64,000 bases of DNA, taken from assembly GCA_001898335.1 (NCBI GenBank), contig MKTS01000003.1, positions 496,001-560,000 on the forward strand, in the 5' to 3' direction. The position numbers were made by a program, and so were the translations under genes. Positions 1 to 9,047 of the stretch are shown piece by piece (the stretch's first letter is position 1; the number at the start of each line of letters is the position of its first letter). The stretch comes from Mucilaginibacter sp. 44-25. GTDB lineage: Bacteria > Bacteroidota > Bacteroidia > Sphingobacteriales > Sphingobacteriaceae. The notes under the pieces are model-generated. The model worked only from the letters and a program-made list of their open reading frames with translations. It was not told the origin of the DNA and searched no databases.

Positions 1-887
1 TCACCTGTGAAAGTGAATGAAGGCAGATTTACAGGAGTAATGTTTAAATTGGCAATATGATAATACGGTGTGCCTGATATTGGTGTAAACGTACCACCTG
101 AGTAACTTGCAATAGGGTTATTATTACCCGTTGCTGTGTTAAAGCTATGAATAGCAGTTACAGTGCCGTTACTAAGGAATATATCGTATTCAAACTGCTG
201 TCCTCCTTGGGTTAACTGAAAACCAATTTCAACTGTTGATGGTGGGATAGTGGGTTTTACCGGCGGTGGTACAGGATAATCAATACTTGCAATAGCCCAA
301 TGCGAGCCTGTTGTAACGCGTATTAACTTAGCCACGGTATTTACTACGTTTGATTGTGTGGTGTATGGGCCACTTACATAATCCCAAATCAGCGGATTAG
401 TTTTATTAGCCGGATCTTTTTCATAAGTATTTCTGGCATCCCGGTATTTCGAAACATCGCTTTGAAATTTAACGGCATCAAAGGAACCTAATACGCCAAC
501 AGAAACGGTAAAAACGTCTTGCCCTATCGCGCCTTAAGTATTACCTATAGTAACATAAGCGTTATATCCCGGTGCTGCTGCTATGCTGGCACCTACCGTA
601 GGCACGCCATTCACCAGGTCTGGATAGGCGTTGGTATCCCATGAGGGTGAGCCGGTAACCTTGATAACCGCCAGGCCAAAATTAGCCGTATAGGTATCAA
701 AGTTTTCGCCGGGTTGCCGTGGCTGTAAAGTCAGGTCTCTGTAATAGTAGCTCGGCGTAGCTACGTTGGTTTTTAATTTTGAGGTAGCGCTTTTAGGTTC
801 CTGGGCGGTTTGTGTGGTAAGGTCTTTCTTGCATGCACCAAAGGTGATAGCAACGATGGCCATGGCGGCCATTAAGGTTTTTTTCAT
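1..887 (-). pseudogene. secreted lipoprotein gene interrupted by an in-frame TAA, cut by window edge
   Basis: The minus-strand reading frame starts with ATG at 887 and encodes a lipoprotein signal (MKKTLMAAMAIVAITFGAC, lipobox FGAC with Cys19). It is closed by TAA at 534-536 after 117 residues. The same frame then stays open for all 177 remaining codons to base 1, with ordinary-looking protein (for example IGQDVFTVSVGVLGSFDAV directly after the stop and a proline-rich stretch PVPPPVKPTIPP). One T-to-A change in a TTA leucine codon would explain the stop. I recognise no family; the protein is probably surface-exposed. It could be a genuine nonsense mutation, a sequencing error, or a short lipoprotein with decayed downstream sequence. 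The frame is still open at base 1, so the natural end is unseen. Confidence 0.6.
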
Positions 888-983
888 AAATGCAATAATT
901 AAAGGTTAAGTGCATTTATACGGAGGGTTTAATATTAAGTTTCAGGCAATAAAATGTTTAACATACGTTTAACATTTTTAACC

Positions 984-1391
984 TTATTTCTTATCCACAC
1001 TATACCTGCCGGGGCCAATAAATAGCAAACCCGCGAAGATCAGTGCGTCGTCAATAGCGTGAGAGGCGCCCATGAGGCCATCGCCGCTGCCCAGGTGACT
1101 GGCTGCCGCCACGATCATGTTAATAATAAGCAGCAAGCATACCGGGCGAAAGGCTAAACCTACAATTAATAAAAAGCCTCCAAGGACTTCAACAATAGCC
1201 GCCATAAAGCCCCAAAATACCGGCGCAAACGTTAAGCCCACATATTTGGTTGCCGAGCCGATCTCGCCCCACAGGTGCGGCCCGCCCATCAACTTAGGGT
1301 AGCCATGATATATGAACATGGCACCAAGGCCAACACGGGTGATGAGTAAGCCAAAATCTTTATACTGGTTTAATTTGCTTAGGTATGCCAT
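984..1391 (-). CDS. DoxX family membrane protein
   Basis: A 135-residue integral membrane protein with about four predicted helices (roughly residues 12-30, 52-72, 75-95 and 108-126). The N-terminal segment RVGLGAMFIYHGYPKLMGG is typical of the DoxX family. Some members are linked to quinone-dependent oxidation or to redox stress, but most have no proven role, and none is assigned here. It lies 10 bases downstream of the LD-carboxypeptidase gene on the same strand, so the two are probably cotranscribed. Length and topology are normal for the family. Confidence 0.85.
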   Translation of the reverse strand: MAYLSKLNQYKDFGLLITRVGLGAMFIYHGYPKLMGGPHLWGEIGSATKYVGLTFAPVFWGFMAAIVEVLGGFLLIVGLAFRPVCLLLIINMIVAAASHLGSGDGLMGASHAIDDALIFAGLLFIGPGRYSVDKK

Positions 1392-1401
1392 GGTATATGG
1401 T

Positions 1402-2316
1402 TTAGTAATGGATGATCGTTTGGTTTTCCTGCACCTCTAAATATACGGATTGCCCCAATATTAAACTGCAGTTATTAGAAATATGCCCGGCAGGGAAATC
1501 AAAGCATACGGGGTAACGGTAGTCTTTCACCACATCCATCACTATTTCAGGGAGTGTTTGCCCGAAGGGGATGTCGTTATCCTTCATATCTGTAAACCCG
1601 CCGATGATGAGTCCGGCTAAATGCTCCAGCTTACCCGCGCGTTTAAGGCAGCGCAGCATACGGTCAACTGCGTACAGGTATTCGCCAACGTCTTCCAGGA
1701 ATAATACTTTGCCCTCATAATCAATATCGCTCACAGAGCCGGAGATAGCCATCATTAACGAGAGGTTACCCCCAACCAATATGCCATTGGCTTTGCCCTG
1801 CCGGTTACAGGTGTTTGCCGGCAATGTATATTTTAATTCCTCACCAAATAAGGCCATCCTGAGCGTTTCCAGCGAGTATTTGGAAGCATCGGGAATATTA
1901 AGTGGCATTTGCCCGTGTATGCAAGCGATACCATAGTTGCTGATAATATGCGCGTGCAGCAGCGTAATGTCACTAAAGCCGATGAGCCATTTGGGCTTGT
2001 CCGTTAACCCGCCGAAGTTGACCAGGTCGACCATACGGATGGTGCCATAACCACCACGTGCGCAAATGATGGCCCTGATGCTGTCATCGTCAATAAAACG
2101 TTGCAGATCTGCGGCCCTGAAAGCGTCATCCCCTGCAAACTGGTGGTAGGATGCATTTATGGTATCGCCCAGTACCACTTCAAGGCCCCAACTGGTTAAC
2201 AGGTTTATGGCATCCGTCATGGGGATGGGCAACTTTTTAGCCGGGCAGGTAATAGCTACCTTGTCGCCTTTTTTTAAGTAGGGGGGTATAATGGTCGGCA
2301 ATCCGTTAGTCGGCAT
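1402..2316 (-). CDS. LD-carboxypeptidase, peptidase family S66
   Basis: A 304-residue serine peptidase of the S66 (LdcA/MccF) family. The expected triad is present: nucleophile Ser115 in GFSD, Glu208 in LEDVGE and His278 in FPAGH. Spacing fits LdcA, which removes the terminal D-Ala from murein tetrapeptides during cytoplasmic cell-wall recycling. MccF-like members instead cleave acyl-AMP antibiotics; no microcin genes are nearby, so recycling is the better guess. There is no signal peptide, consistent with a cytoplasmic location. The gene is divergent from metG across 125 bases and leads a likely two-gene unit with doxX. Confidence 0.88.
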   Translation of the reverse strand: MPTNGLPTIIPPYLKKGDKVAITCPAKKLPIPMTDAINLLTSWGLEVVLGDTINASYHQFAGDDAFRAADLQRFIDDDSIRAIICARGGYGTIRMVDLVNFGGLTDKPKWLIGFSDITLLHAHIISNYGIACIHGQMPLNIPDASKYSLETLRMALFGEELKYTLPANTCNRQGKANGILVGGNLSLMMAISGSVSDIDYEGKVLFLEDVGEYLYAVDRMLRCLKRAGKLEHLAGLIIGGFTDMKDNDIPFGQTLPEIVMDVVKDYRYPVCFDFPAGHISNNCSLILGQSVYLEVQENQTIIHY

Positions 2317-2441
2317 AAGTCCGTAAGATTAGGATAAGATCAAAAAAGCATATTCTGTCATCCGGTCTTACAGACTTCCCGTCTTTCCGGACTTTCTGAC
2401 TTAAAAGATTTATCTTTGCAAATTAATAAACATCCGCATTA

Positions 2442-4511
2442 ATGTCGCAACTTAACAAATATAAACGCTTTACCATTACATCCGCGCTGCCTTATGCCAA
2501 CGGGCCTTTGCATATAGGTCACCTGGCCGGCGCCTACCTCCCTGCTGATATTTTTGTGCGCTACCTGCGGATGCTGAAGAAAGACGTAGTATACATATGC
2601 GGCTCTGATGAGCATGGTGCCGCCATTACCATAAAAGCCAAAAAAGAGGGGACAACTCCACAGGCTATTATTGATAAATACCACAAGCAAATAAAAGATA
2701 GTTTCGAGGAATTTGGCGTATCGTTCGATATTTATCACCGCACTTCATCGGCAATTCACCATGATCTGTCGCAGGAGTTTTTCCTGAATCTGTACGAGAA
2801 GGGCGAGTTTGTAGAAAAATTCTCGGAGCAATACTATGATGAGGATTTTGACCAGTTCCTGGCCGACCGTTACATTACCGGTACCTGCCCAGTGTGCAGC
2901 AACGACCGCGCTTACGGCGACCAGTGCGAGAATTGTGGAACCTCACTCAACCCTACCGACCTCATCAACCCGGTATCTACCTTAAGCGGAAAAGCGCCGG
3001 TATTAAAGCCCACTAAACACTGGTACTTACCATTAGACAAATATCAGCCCTGGCTCGAAAAATGGATAGATGAGAAAGAGGGGGAGTGGAAAGTAAACGT
3101 ATTTGGGCAGTGCCGCTCATGGCTTAAATCTGGTTTGCAACCCCGCTCCATGACCCGCGACCTCGATTGGGGAATTGACGTGCCGCTTGAAGAAGCTAAA
3201 GGCAAAAAGCTATATGTTTGGATGGATGCGCCTATCGGCTATATTTCGGCCACCAAACAATGGGCTATTGACAACCAAAAGGACTGGCAGCAATACTGGA
3301 AAAAGCAGGCGGATGACGCCGATGATACCTGCCTCATCCATTTCATAGGTAAGGATAATATTGTGTTCCATTGTATCATCTTCCCGGCTATATTAAAAGC
3401 ACATGGCGATTACGTGCTGCCGCAAAACGTACCGGCAAACGAGTTCCTGAACCTGGAGGGTGATAAACTCTCTACCTCGCGTAACCATGCGGTATGGCTG
3501 CACGAGTACCTGGAAGAATTCCCGGGTAAGCAGGATGAGTTGCGATACGTACTAACATCAATACTACCGGAAACGGCCGACAGCGAGTTTACCTGGAAAG
3601 ATTACCAGGCCCGCGTAAATAACGAACTTGTAGCCATATTAGGCAACTACGTTAACCGGGTAATGATACTGATGCATAAGTTTTTTGATGGTAAGGTAGA
3701 AAGCGAAGGTGGCAATATAACATTTACCGATAACGAACTGAACGCAGAGGTAGGCCGGTACTACGATGAGTTGGGCAAAAACCTCGAAAGCTACCGTTTC
3801 CGCCAGGCCTTACAGAATGTAATGGATATGGCCCGTTTGGGTAACCGTTATTTAACTGAACAAGAGCCTTGGAAATCCATTAAAACCGATGCGGAAGCGG
3901 CTAAAAACGCCCTGCACAACAGCCTGGTGCTGATAGGCCATCTGGCTACCTGCCTGCAGCCTTTCCTGCCACGCACCGCCGAAAAGATATTTGGTATGCT
4001 TAACGTTGCCCCGGTAACGTTTGATGAAGAAATTACCTTTGCCAACGGTCACCAATTGAATGCCGCATCGTTATTGTTCGAGAAAATTGAGGATGAGGCC
4101 ATAGAGAAACAGGTGCAAAAACTGGCAGATAAAAAAGCCGCGGCGGCAGCCGCGCCTAAACTGGCGCCGGTTATTCCGGCTAAACCAAACATTAGTTTTG
4201 ATGATTTTGCGGGTATGGATATCCGTACAGGTACTATCCTTACCGCCGAGAAGGTGGCTAAAACCAAAAAGCTGTTGAAGCTCACCATTGATACCGGTAT
4301 AGACCAGCGCACGGTAGTATCTGGCATTGCCGAGCACTACGAGCCGGAAGCGATCATCGGGCAGCAGGTGAGCATATTGGTTAACCTGGAGCCTCGCGAA
4401 ATAAAAGGTATTATGTCGCAGGGGATGATCCTGATGGCCGAGAATGCCGAAGGCAAGCTATGCTTTGTAGCGCCAACAGGCGACATGCCGAACGGATCGG
4501 TTATCCGATAA
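2442..4511 (+). CDS. metG: methionyl-tRNA synthetase with C-terminal tRNA-binding domain
   Basis: A 689-residue class I aminoacyl-tRNA synthetase that charges tRNA-Met. The HIGH motif is at residues 24-27 (PLHIGH). A zinc knuckle has Cys149, 152, 162 and 165, and the KMSKS-like loop reads KLSTS at 342-346. An alanine/lysine linker near residue 565 joins a C-terminal EMAP/Trbp111-type tRNA-binding domain from about residue 585 ([13 protein letters not shown]). Length matches the long dimeric MetG form. A -7 type box TATCTTTG at 2411-2418 lies 23 bases before the ATG; no clear TTTG -33 partner is visible. It is transcribed divergently from the LD-carboxypeptidase gene. Confidence 0.97.
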   Translation: MSQLNKYKRFTITSALPYANGPLHIGHLAGAYLPADIFVRYLRMLKKDVVYICGSDEHGAAITIKAKKEGTTPQAIIDKYHKQIKDSFEEFGVSFDIYHRTSSAIHHDLSQEFFLNLYEKGEFVEKFSEQYYDEDFDQFLADRYITGTCPVCSNDRAYGDQCENCGTSLNPTDLINPVSTLSGKAPVLKPTKHWYLPLDKYQPWLEKWIDEKEGEWKVNVFGQCRSWLKSGLQPRSMTRDLDWGIDVPLEEAKGKKLYVWMDAPIGYISATKQWAIDNQKDWQQYWKKQADDADDTCLIHFIGKDNIVFHCIIFPAILKAHGDYVLPQNVPANEFLNLEGDKLSTSRNHAVWLHEYLEEFPGKQDELRYVLTSILPETADSEFTWKDYQARVNNELVAILGNYVNRVMILMHKFFDGKVESEGGNITFTDNELNAEVGRYYDELGKNLESYRFRQALQNVMDMARLGNRYLTEQEPWKSIKTDAEAAKNALHNSLVLIGHLATCLQPFLPRTAEKIFGMLNVAPVTFDEEITFANGHQLNAASLLFEKIEDEAIEKQVQKLADKKAAAAAAPKLAPVIPAKPNISFDDFAGMDIRTGTILTAEKVAKTKKLLKLTIDTGIDQRTVVSGIAEHYEPEAIIGQQVSILVNLEPREIKGIMSQGMILMAENAEGKLCFVAPTGDMPNGSVIR

Positions 4512-4600
4512 ATTTTTTTCTACAAAAAAGTAATATAGCGTTAAACTTAAGCTAAAGGTTAAAGTCATAGCTTTGAACAAAAACTTTAACCTATTTCATA

Positions 4601-5449
4601 ATGAAAAAGCTTTTACTCCCCGCTGTATTACTTTTCACTATCGCGTTGGCTTCCTGCAGCCGGTACCAGGTAAACGTGATCAGTAGCACCAATTCGCGCC
4701 AAAACCAGGAATCGGGCGATTTTGAGTTCGAGAACGATTCTGTAAAAATATCTTACTCTTTTTACGGCAGCAATGCCCCGGTACAAGTTACTGTATATAA
4801 CAAGCTGGATAAGCCGCAGTATGTAGACTGGCAAAAGTCGGCCGTAATTGTGGGCAACGAAGCTATCAGTTACACACCTGATAAAATAAATATCAACGGG
4901 AACATAGCTGCGCAAACCAATACTTATAAAGCATTTAGTACGCCGGTTACCGGTACGCCGTCGTATACGTCGGGTAATATCAATGCCGTAGCCAGCCTGC
5001 CCCAATCAACTACTTTTTTACCTCCGCATACGCAAAGCACTATGGCTACCGTGCGCCTGGCCAATGGCTTTTTGCCGGTACCCGATAGCGCTTATAAAAA
5101 AGTGCGTATGCTGCATAGCGGCTACGACCCAAACGGGTTTACTAAAGTAAACACCGCGTACTTTGAGCAGGGTAATTCTCCGCTGGCCTTTAAAAGCTAT
5201 TTAACCCTGTACACGGTTGATGGCAGCCAGACCACCCCGGTGGTATACCAGCAAAGTTTTTATGTATCTAAAACGTTTACCACGCTTAGCTCGCCCACAA
5301 ATTTCGCAGGCTTTGAACAAAAACGAGGCTATTATTTTGTAACCTCAAAAGCTACAGGATATGCCAAAACCATGACGGTGGTTGGCGCGGCAGCCCTTAT
5401 AGGCGGCGCCGCGGCTGTTGCCGATAAAAACCACGAGGGCAGTAAATAA
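4601..5449 (+). CDS. outer-membrane-type lipoprotein of unknown function
   Basis: A 282-residue protein with a lipoprotein signal (LLLPAVLLFTIALASCSRY, Cys19), so lipid-anchored in the envelope. The body is polar and beta-rich, with no recognisable catalytic motif. The C-terminus has a short Gly/Ala-rich hydrophobic stretch (VVGAAALIGGAAAVAD), resembling a glycine-zipper or single membrane-contact segment. It stands alone, 89 bases after metG and 73 bases before the tRNA gene. I do not recognise the family; similar-looking lipoproteins are common in Sphingobacteriales. Confidence 0.75.
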   Translation: MKKLLLPAVLLFTIALASCSRYQVNVISSTNSRQNQESGDFEFENDSVKISYSFYGSNAPVQVTVYNKLDKPQYVDWQKSAVIVGNEAISYTPDKININGNIAAQTNTYKAFSTPVTGTPSYTSGNINAVASLPQSTTFLPPHTQSTMATVRLANGFLPVPDSAYKKVRMLHSGYDPNGFTKVNTAYFEQGNSPLAFKSYLTLYTVDGSQTTPVVYQQSFYVSKTFTTLSSPTNFAGFEQKRGYYFVTSKATGYAKTMTVVGAAALIGGAAAVADKNHEGSK

Positions 5450-5522
5450 ATAGCTACTTAAAAATTTAACGGGTAATTGCGGGGCTCATGTAAAATTTGC
5501 ACATTTGCATTTCCAAATTATT

Positions 5523-5594
5523 GGCCCCGTAGTTCAACGGATAGAATAGAAGTTTCCTAAACTTTAGATATGAGTTCGATTCTCGTCGGGGCTA
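5523..5594 (+). tRNA. tRNA-Arg (anticodon CCU)
   Basis: A 72-nucleotide cloverleaf folds by eye. Acceptor stem GGCCCCG pairs with CGGGGCT (one terminal G-U). D-stem is GUUC/GAAU, and anticodon stem GAAGU/ACUUU closes the loop UUCCUAA, giving anticodon CCU that reads AGG. T-stem AUGAG/CUCGU closes a UUCGAUU loop. Discriminator is A and the CCA tail is not encoded. Only this tRNA gene was found in the window. Downstream is a perfect 14-bp hairpin, then the convergent tail-sheath gene. Confidence 0.93.
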
Positions 5595-5600
5595 CTAAAG

Positions 5601-5633
5601 CAAAGCCTTAAATCGTCAAGATTTAAGGCTTTG
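5601..5633 (+). terminator. 14-bp perfect hairpin after tRNA-Arg
   Basis: Arms 5601-5614 and 5620-5633 are exact inverted repeats (CAAAGCCTTAAATC) around a 5-base loop GTCAA. The hairpin starts 6 bases after the tRNA, so it probably ends the tRNA transcript. A following U-tract is weak (TTGTATA). It may also act on the convergent sheath gene from the other side. Confidence 0.65.
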
Positions 5634-5706
5634 TTGTATAATCGATTGCTTAAATAGGCCTATGTCTTTAAGAACTCAGCCTTATTCTATTAGGTTTACT
5701 CAATAA

Positions 5707-7188
5707 TCACGATTGCTGCATTTGTTGCTGGAAGGTGATCACGATAAACTCTGCCGGTCTTGCAATGGCTACTTTAACTGTAATTCGTATATAGCCATCA
5801 AGTATATCTGTTGGGGTCATGGTTGTGCCTAAACCGATTTGGACGTCAAAAGCATCCTGGGGAGCGGCCCCGGCCAAAGCGCCTTGTTTCCAAAGGTTGG
5901 TCAGGAAGTTCACGATCATGGTTTTAACGGTTACCCAGGTGTTTTCGTTATTAGGTTCAAATACATAAGCGCGGCAGCCCAGTTTAATGGATTCTTCCAG
6001 CATGATCATCGTACGCCGAACGTTGATATAGCGCCAATCCTGGCTGTTACCATCCAAAGTACGGGCACCCCAAACCAGTGTACCCATACCAACGAAAGAG
6101 CGGATAACGTTAATGGATTTACCCGACAGGGCGTCTACATTAAGCTGTTCTTGCTCATCATTCGATATGTTGATAGCTGGCGCGCTCACCATGTTTAACG
6201 ATACGTTTGCAGGGGCTTTCCATACCCCGCGGGTTTTATCTACCATGGTATAAATGCCCGCCATAGCGCCACTTGGCGGCAACACATTTTCTCTATTCAG
6301 CAGCTCATTCAACAGTTTTACATAGGTAATGCTGGCAGCCTTTAAAGAAAGGTGAAAGTTCCTTTTATCGCCTTCGGTTGGTTGGGCTGTCGCTTTAAAT
6401 TGTGTTATTATTTCTCTGGCTTCGCCTTCGGGTAATAATTTGGTAAGATCAACGCCGGCATCAATATTTTCGAAACTGATTTCATCAGGCTGTATTACGG
6501 TAGTTTTTAACCAGGGATAATAAGCGGCGCCATAATTGAGCCCATTGTTACCGATCTGATCCCTGAAAGCCGCCACGATCTGCTCTGTTGATACTGTTGC
6601 AGGTTGTTTTACCAGGTCGAATATCCCGAAGCGGCTTTGTGTTTCGGCACAATGCTGCAGAACAGCGGTGTAGATTTGATTGTAACAGGCTTCGCCAAGG
6701 GCAATAGCGTCCGGGATAACCACCAGTGTTGGCTCCTGCTCCCGCTTAAGCACATCTATAGCGCTCACGATATCAGCAGCGTTTATTGCAATGCCCTCCG
6801 GTTTATCTCCATACGTACCAACTGACAGAATGTAAGCCGCGCCGCCACCATTAGCGTAAAAAAGACGGATCGAATTGTACAGATAAAAGGTGTGGTTATC
6901 CACTATATTTAATAGCTTCCTTTTGCCGTCCATTATAAAAGTGTCCTTGTCGGCATCGGTAGCATCTGCAATGGTATAACTCGGTTTAAAGCCTGCGCCA
7001 AAATACGCCATGTATTCTGCCAGGGAGGTGATACGCACCGGCTGCCTTAGCACCGGGTTGCCGTTGCTGATAGCTTTAGCTGTATAGCCAATAAAAACCG
7101 GTACATCCGTAGCTACCGCGATCATCGAGCTGGGAAAGGTGTTCTTTTCTTCTATATAAACACCCGGGGTAGTATAAGCTTTTGCCAT
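5707..7188 (-). CDS. contractile tail-sheath protein, orphan
   Basis: A 493-residue phage tail-sheath family protein. The N-terminus AYTTPGVYIEEKNTFPSSM and the C-terminal region (TPTDILDGYIRITVKVA, then RPAEFIVITF) match the sheath fold shared by myophage tails and extracellular contractile injection systems. Sheath subunits polymerise around a tube and contract to drive it through a membrane. Size fits injection-system sheaths better than large myophage sheaths. No tube, baseplate, spike, ATPase, capsid or integrase gene is found in this window, so this is an isolated subunit here. It follows a secreted-protein gene by 72 bases on the same strand and converges on the tRNA-Arg gene. The remaining system may lie elsewhere in the genome. 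Confidence 0.88.
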   Translation of the reverse strand: MAKAYTTPGVYIEEKNTFPSSMIAVATDVPVFIGYTAKAISNGNPVLRQPVRITSLAEYMAYFGAGFKPSYTIADATDADKDTFIMDGKRKLLNIVDNHTFYLYNSIRLFYANGGGAAYILSVGTYGDKPEGIAINAADIVSAIDVLKREQEPTLVVIPDAIALGEACYNQIYTAVLQHCAETQSRFGIFDLVKQPATVSTEQIVAAFRDQIGNNGLNYGAAYYPWLKTTVIQPDEISFENIDAGVDLTKLLPEGEAREIITQFKATAQPTEGDKRNFHLSLKAASITYVKLLNELLNRENVLPPSGAMAGIYTMVDKTRGVWKAPANVSLNMVSAPAINISNDEQEQLNVDALSGKSINVIRSFVGMGTLVWGARTLDGNSQDWRYINVRRTMIMLEESIKLGCRAYVFEPNNENTWVTVKTMIVNFLTNLWKQGALAGAAPQDAFDVQIGLGTTMTPTDILDGYIRITVKVAIARPAEFIVITFQQQMQQS

Positions 7189-7260
7189 GATTTTGTGATT
7201 GGGTTTAGGTAAGTATTGGAAAGGATTTATGTGATGTTTGAATATTCGTAAAGGTGTATC

Positions 7261-7947
7261 TCACTTCGTTCTAATCGCAAACTTCGCGTCTTTTTCATCT
7301 ACAGGCGACATCCATTTGATCTGCCCGCGTTTCAAGACATCATTAAGCTGGTTGGCGGCGACTATCTTATCGTCAACCCTCACTTTGTCGTCTGCCGAGT
7401 TGAGTTTGATCCAGCCGGTATTGCTTACCAGGTAGGCAGCATCATCCAGTTGTATAAATACCTTTTGGTTACCCTCGCAGGCATGGGCAAGCTGGGTTTC
7501 CAGTACGCGACCTTCCCGCACCTTAATAAAACCCTGCAAGGCTTGGTCATAGGTGATGCCATTGCCTTTATCGCCCAATGAGGAAAACGCGGGCGCGGCA
7601 GCTTGCTTTTGCTGTAAGCCAAAGTACATGAGGCTGGTGGTGCCATCGCAAAGATTGCCCCAGTGTTCGGTTTGCGTAAAGGCGTTGTAGCCGTTTTTTA
7701 CCACCCGTAATTTAAAGCGGATATCGCCGGGTTTGTTATAGTCAAGGCTGATGTGATAGTATCCTTCTGTATTGGTGCTGCCGATCAGGCGGTGTGTTTC
7801 ATCGTCATAAATATCGGCGGTGGCAATAGGGTTTAGCGTTTGGCTGTCTACCACGAGTCCGGCAAGTTGGATGGTTCTGGCCTGAGCGCTTAAATGCAGC
7901 AGGCTGGTGCAGATGAATAACAGCAGGCCGATAGCTTTTTTTGTCAT
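7261..7947 (-). CDS. secreted protein with carboxypeptidase-regulatory-like domain
   Basis: A 228-residue exported protein: Sec signal at residues 1-22 (LLLFICTSLLHLSAQA), then a beta-sandwich resembling the carboxypeptidase D regulatory/CNA-B-like fold (LAGLVVDSQTLNPIATADIY, then TEGYYHISLDY). The C-terminal 90 residues (from about YDQALQGFIKVREG) are unfamiliar. Such domains usually serve as adhesion or spacer modules. It is directly upstream of, and co-directional with, the orphan tail-sheath gene (72-base gap), so cotranscription is possible. A functional link is inference only. Confidence 0.6.
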   Translation of the reverse strand: MTKKAIGLLLFICTSLLHLSAQARTIQLAGLVVDSQTLNPIATADIYDDETHRLIGSTNTEGYYHISLDYNKPGDIRFKLRVVKNGYNAFTQTEHWGNLCDGTTSLMYFGLQQKQAAAPAFSSLGDKGNGITYDQALQGFIKVREGRVLETQLAHACEGNQKVFIQLDDAAYLVSNTGWIKLNSADDKVRVDDKIVAANQLNDVLKRGQIKWMSPVDEKDAKFAIRTK

Positions 7948-8058
7948 ATCAGGGAGCGATTGAGGTTTAATTGCCTAATTTAAGCAATCGCACAATTTGA
8001 TGGGCATGCATTTACATTTAATTCCGCTAATTTTGCAGGATAGTAAGCCCTTGAGCAC

Positions 8059-8970
8059 ATGAACGACAAAACCGTAACGCCAGCCGATAAAAAAAGTACC
8101 CTGCATCCCCGTAATCCGCACAGCGGGCGGTACGACCTGGATGCGCTGGCGAAAGCCTTGCCCGCATTGGCTGCCTACCTGTTTGTGAATGAGCATGGGC
8201 TCAAAACCATCGACTTTACCGATAATGAAGCTGTAAAGGCACTCAATAAAGCCATCCTGAAACAGCAATACGGCATCAGCGACTGGGATATCCCCAAGGG
8301 TTTCCTATGCCCGCCCATACCCGGCCGGGCCGATTATATACATTACATAGCCGATGTGCTGGCCGAAGGTAATGGTGGCGTGGTACCCACGGGCAATAAT
8401 GTAAAAGTGCTGGATGTTGGCGTTGGCGCTAACTGCATTTACCCGCTTATCGGGCATAAAAGCTATGGCTGGAGCTTTGTGGGCAGCGAGGTGGATTATG
8501 TTGCCGCCGGTTCGGCACGGAAGATAGTGGAGGCGAATAATTTAGGCGGAGCCATAGATATACGTACCCAAAGTTCTTATGAGCATATCTTTTCGGGAAT
8601 TATTAAACCCGGTGAACGCTTTGATATTACCATGTGTAACCCGCCATTCCATGCCTCGGCCAAAGAAGTGAATGCCAGCGCACAGCGCAAATGGAAAAAC
8701 CTGCAGCAGGATAAAGGCGCCGAATTGAATTTCGGCGGCCGTAATACCGAATTATGGTGCGAGGGCGGCGAACCCCGTTTTCTGAACAAACTGATCACGG
8801 AAAGCAAGCAGTTTTCCCGCTCATGTAAGTGGTTTACTTCACTTATCTCCCAAAAGCGTACACTGGATGGCTGCTATAAATCGCTTGATTACCATAAGGC
8901 AGCAGAGGTGAAAACCATTACCATGTCGCAGGGGCAAAAAACCAGCCGCATACTGGTATGGCGCTTTTAA
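8059..8970 (+). CDS. rlmF: 23S rRNA (adenine-1618-N6)-methyltransferase
   Basis: A 303-residue Rossmann methyltransferase matching RlmF, which methylates A1618 of 23S rRNA. The N-terminal HPRNPHSGRYD (16-26) is characteristic. The SAM-binding loop is VLDVGVGANCIYP at 118-130, and the N6-adenine catalytic motif is NPPF at 194-197. Start ATG at 8059 is preceded by a TAATTTTG -7 type box at 8028-8035. The gene is divergent from the secreted protein gene at 7261 and convergent with the TIM-barrel gene at 9048. Confidence 0.93.
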   Translation: MNDKTVTPADKKSTLHPRNPHSGRYDLDALAKALPALAAYLFVNEHGLKTIDFTDNEAVKALNKAILKQQYGISDWDIPKGFLCPPIPGRADYIHYIADVLAEGNGGVVPTGNNVKVLDVGVGANCIYPLIGHKSYGWSFVGSEVDYVAAGSARKIVEANNLGGAIDIRTQSSYEHIFSGIIKPGERFDITMCNPPFHASAKEVNASAQRKWKNLQQDKGAELNFGGRNTELWCEGGEPRFLNKLITESKQFSRSCKWFTSLISQKRTLDGCYKSLDYHKAAEVKTITMSQGQKTSRILVWRF

Positions 8971-8995
8971 AGGCTATCTTACAATAAATAAAAAA

Positions 8996-9021
8996 GCCGG
9001 AAGCTTGAAAAAGCTGCCGGC
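8996..9021 (-). terminator. intrinsic terminator of the TIM-barrel gene
   Basis: Arms 8996-9006 and 9011-9021 pair over 11 positions with one mismatch around a GAAA loop. Read on the minus strand, the stem is followed by TTTTTTATTTATT, so it ends the gene at 9048. It lies between convergent genes and may act weakly in the other direction. Confidence 0.75.
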
Positions 9022-9047
9022 CTCATTATAAGTGTTCAATCAATAGT

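Noticed and set aside
5523..7188. Prophage or integrated element at tRNA-Arg
   Set aside because: Only one tail-type gene is present, with no integrase, terminase, capsid or duplicated tRNA end visible, so a prophage cannot be supported.
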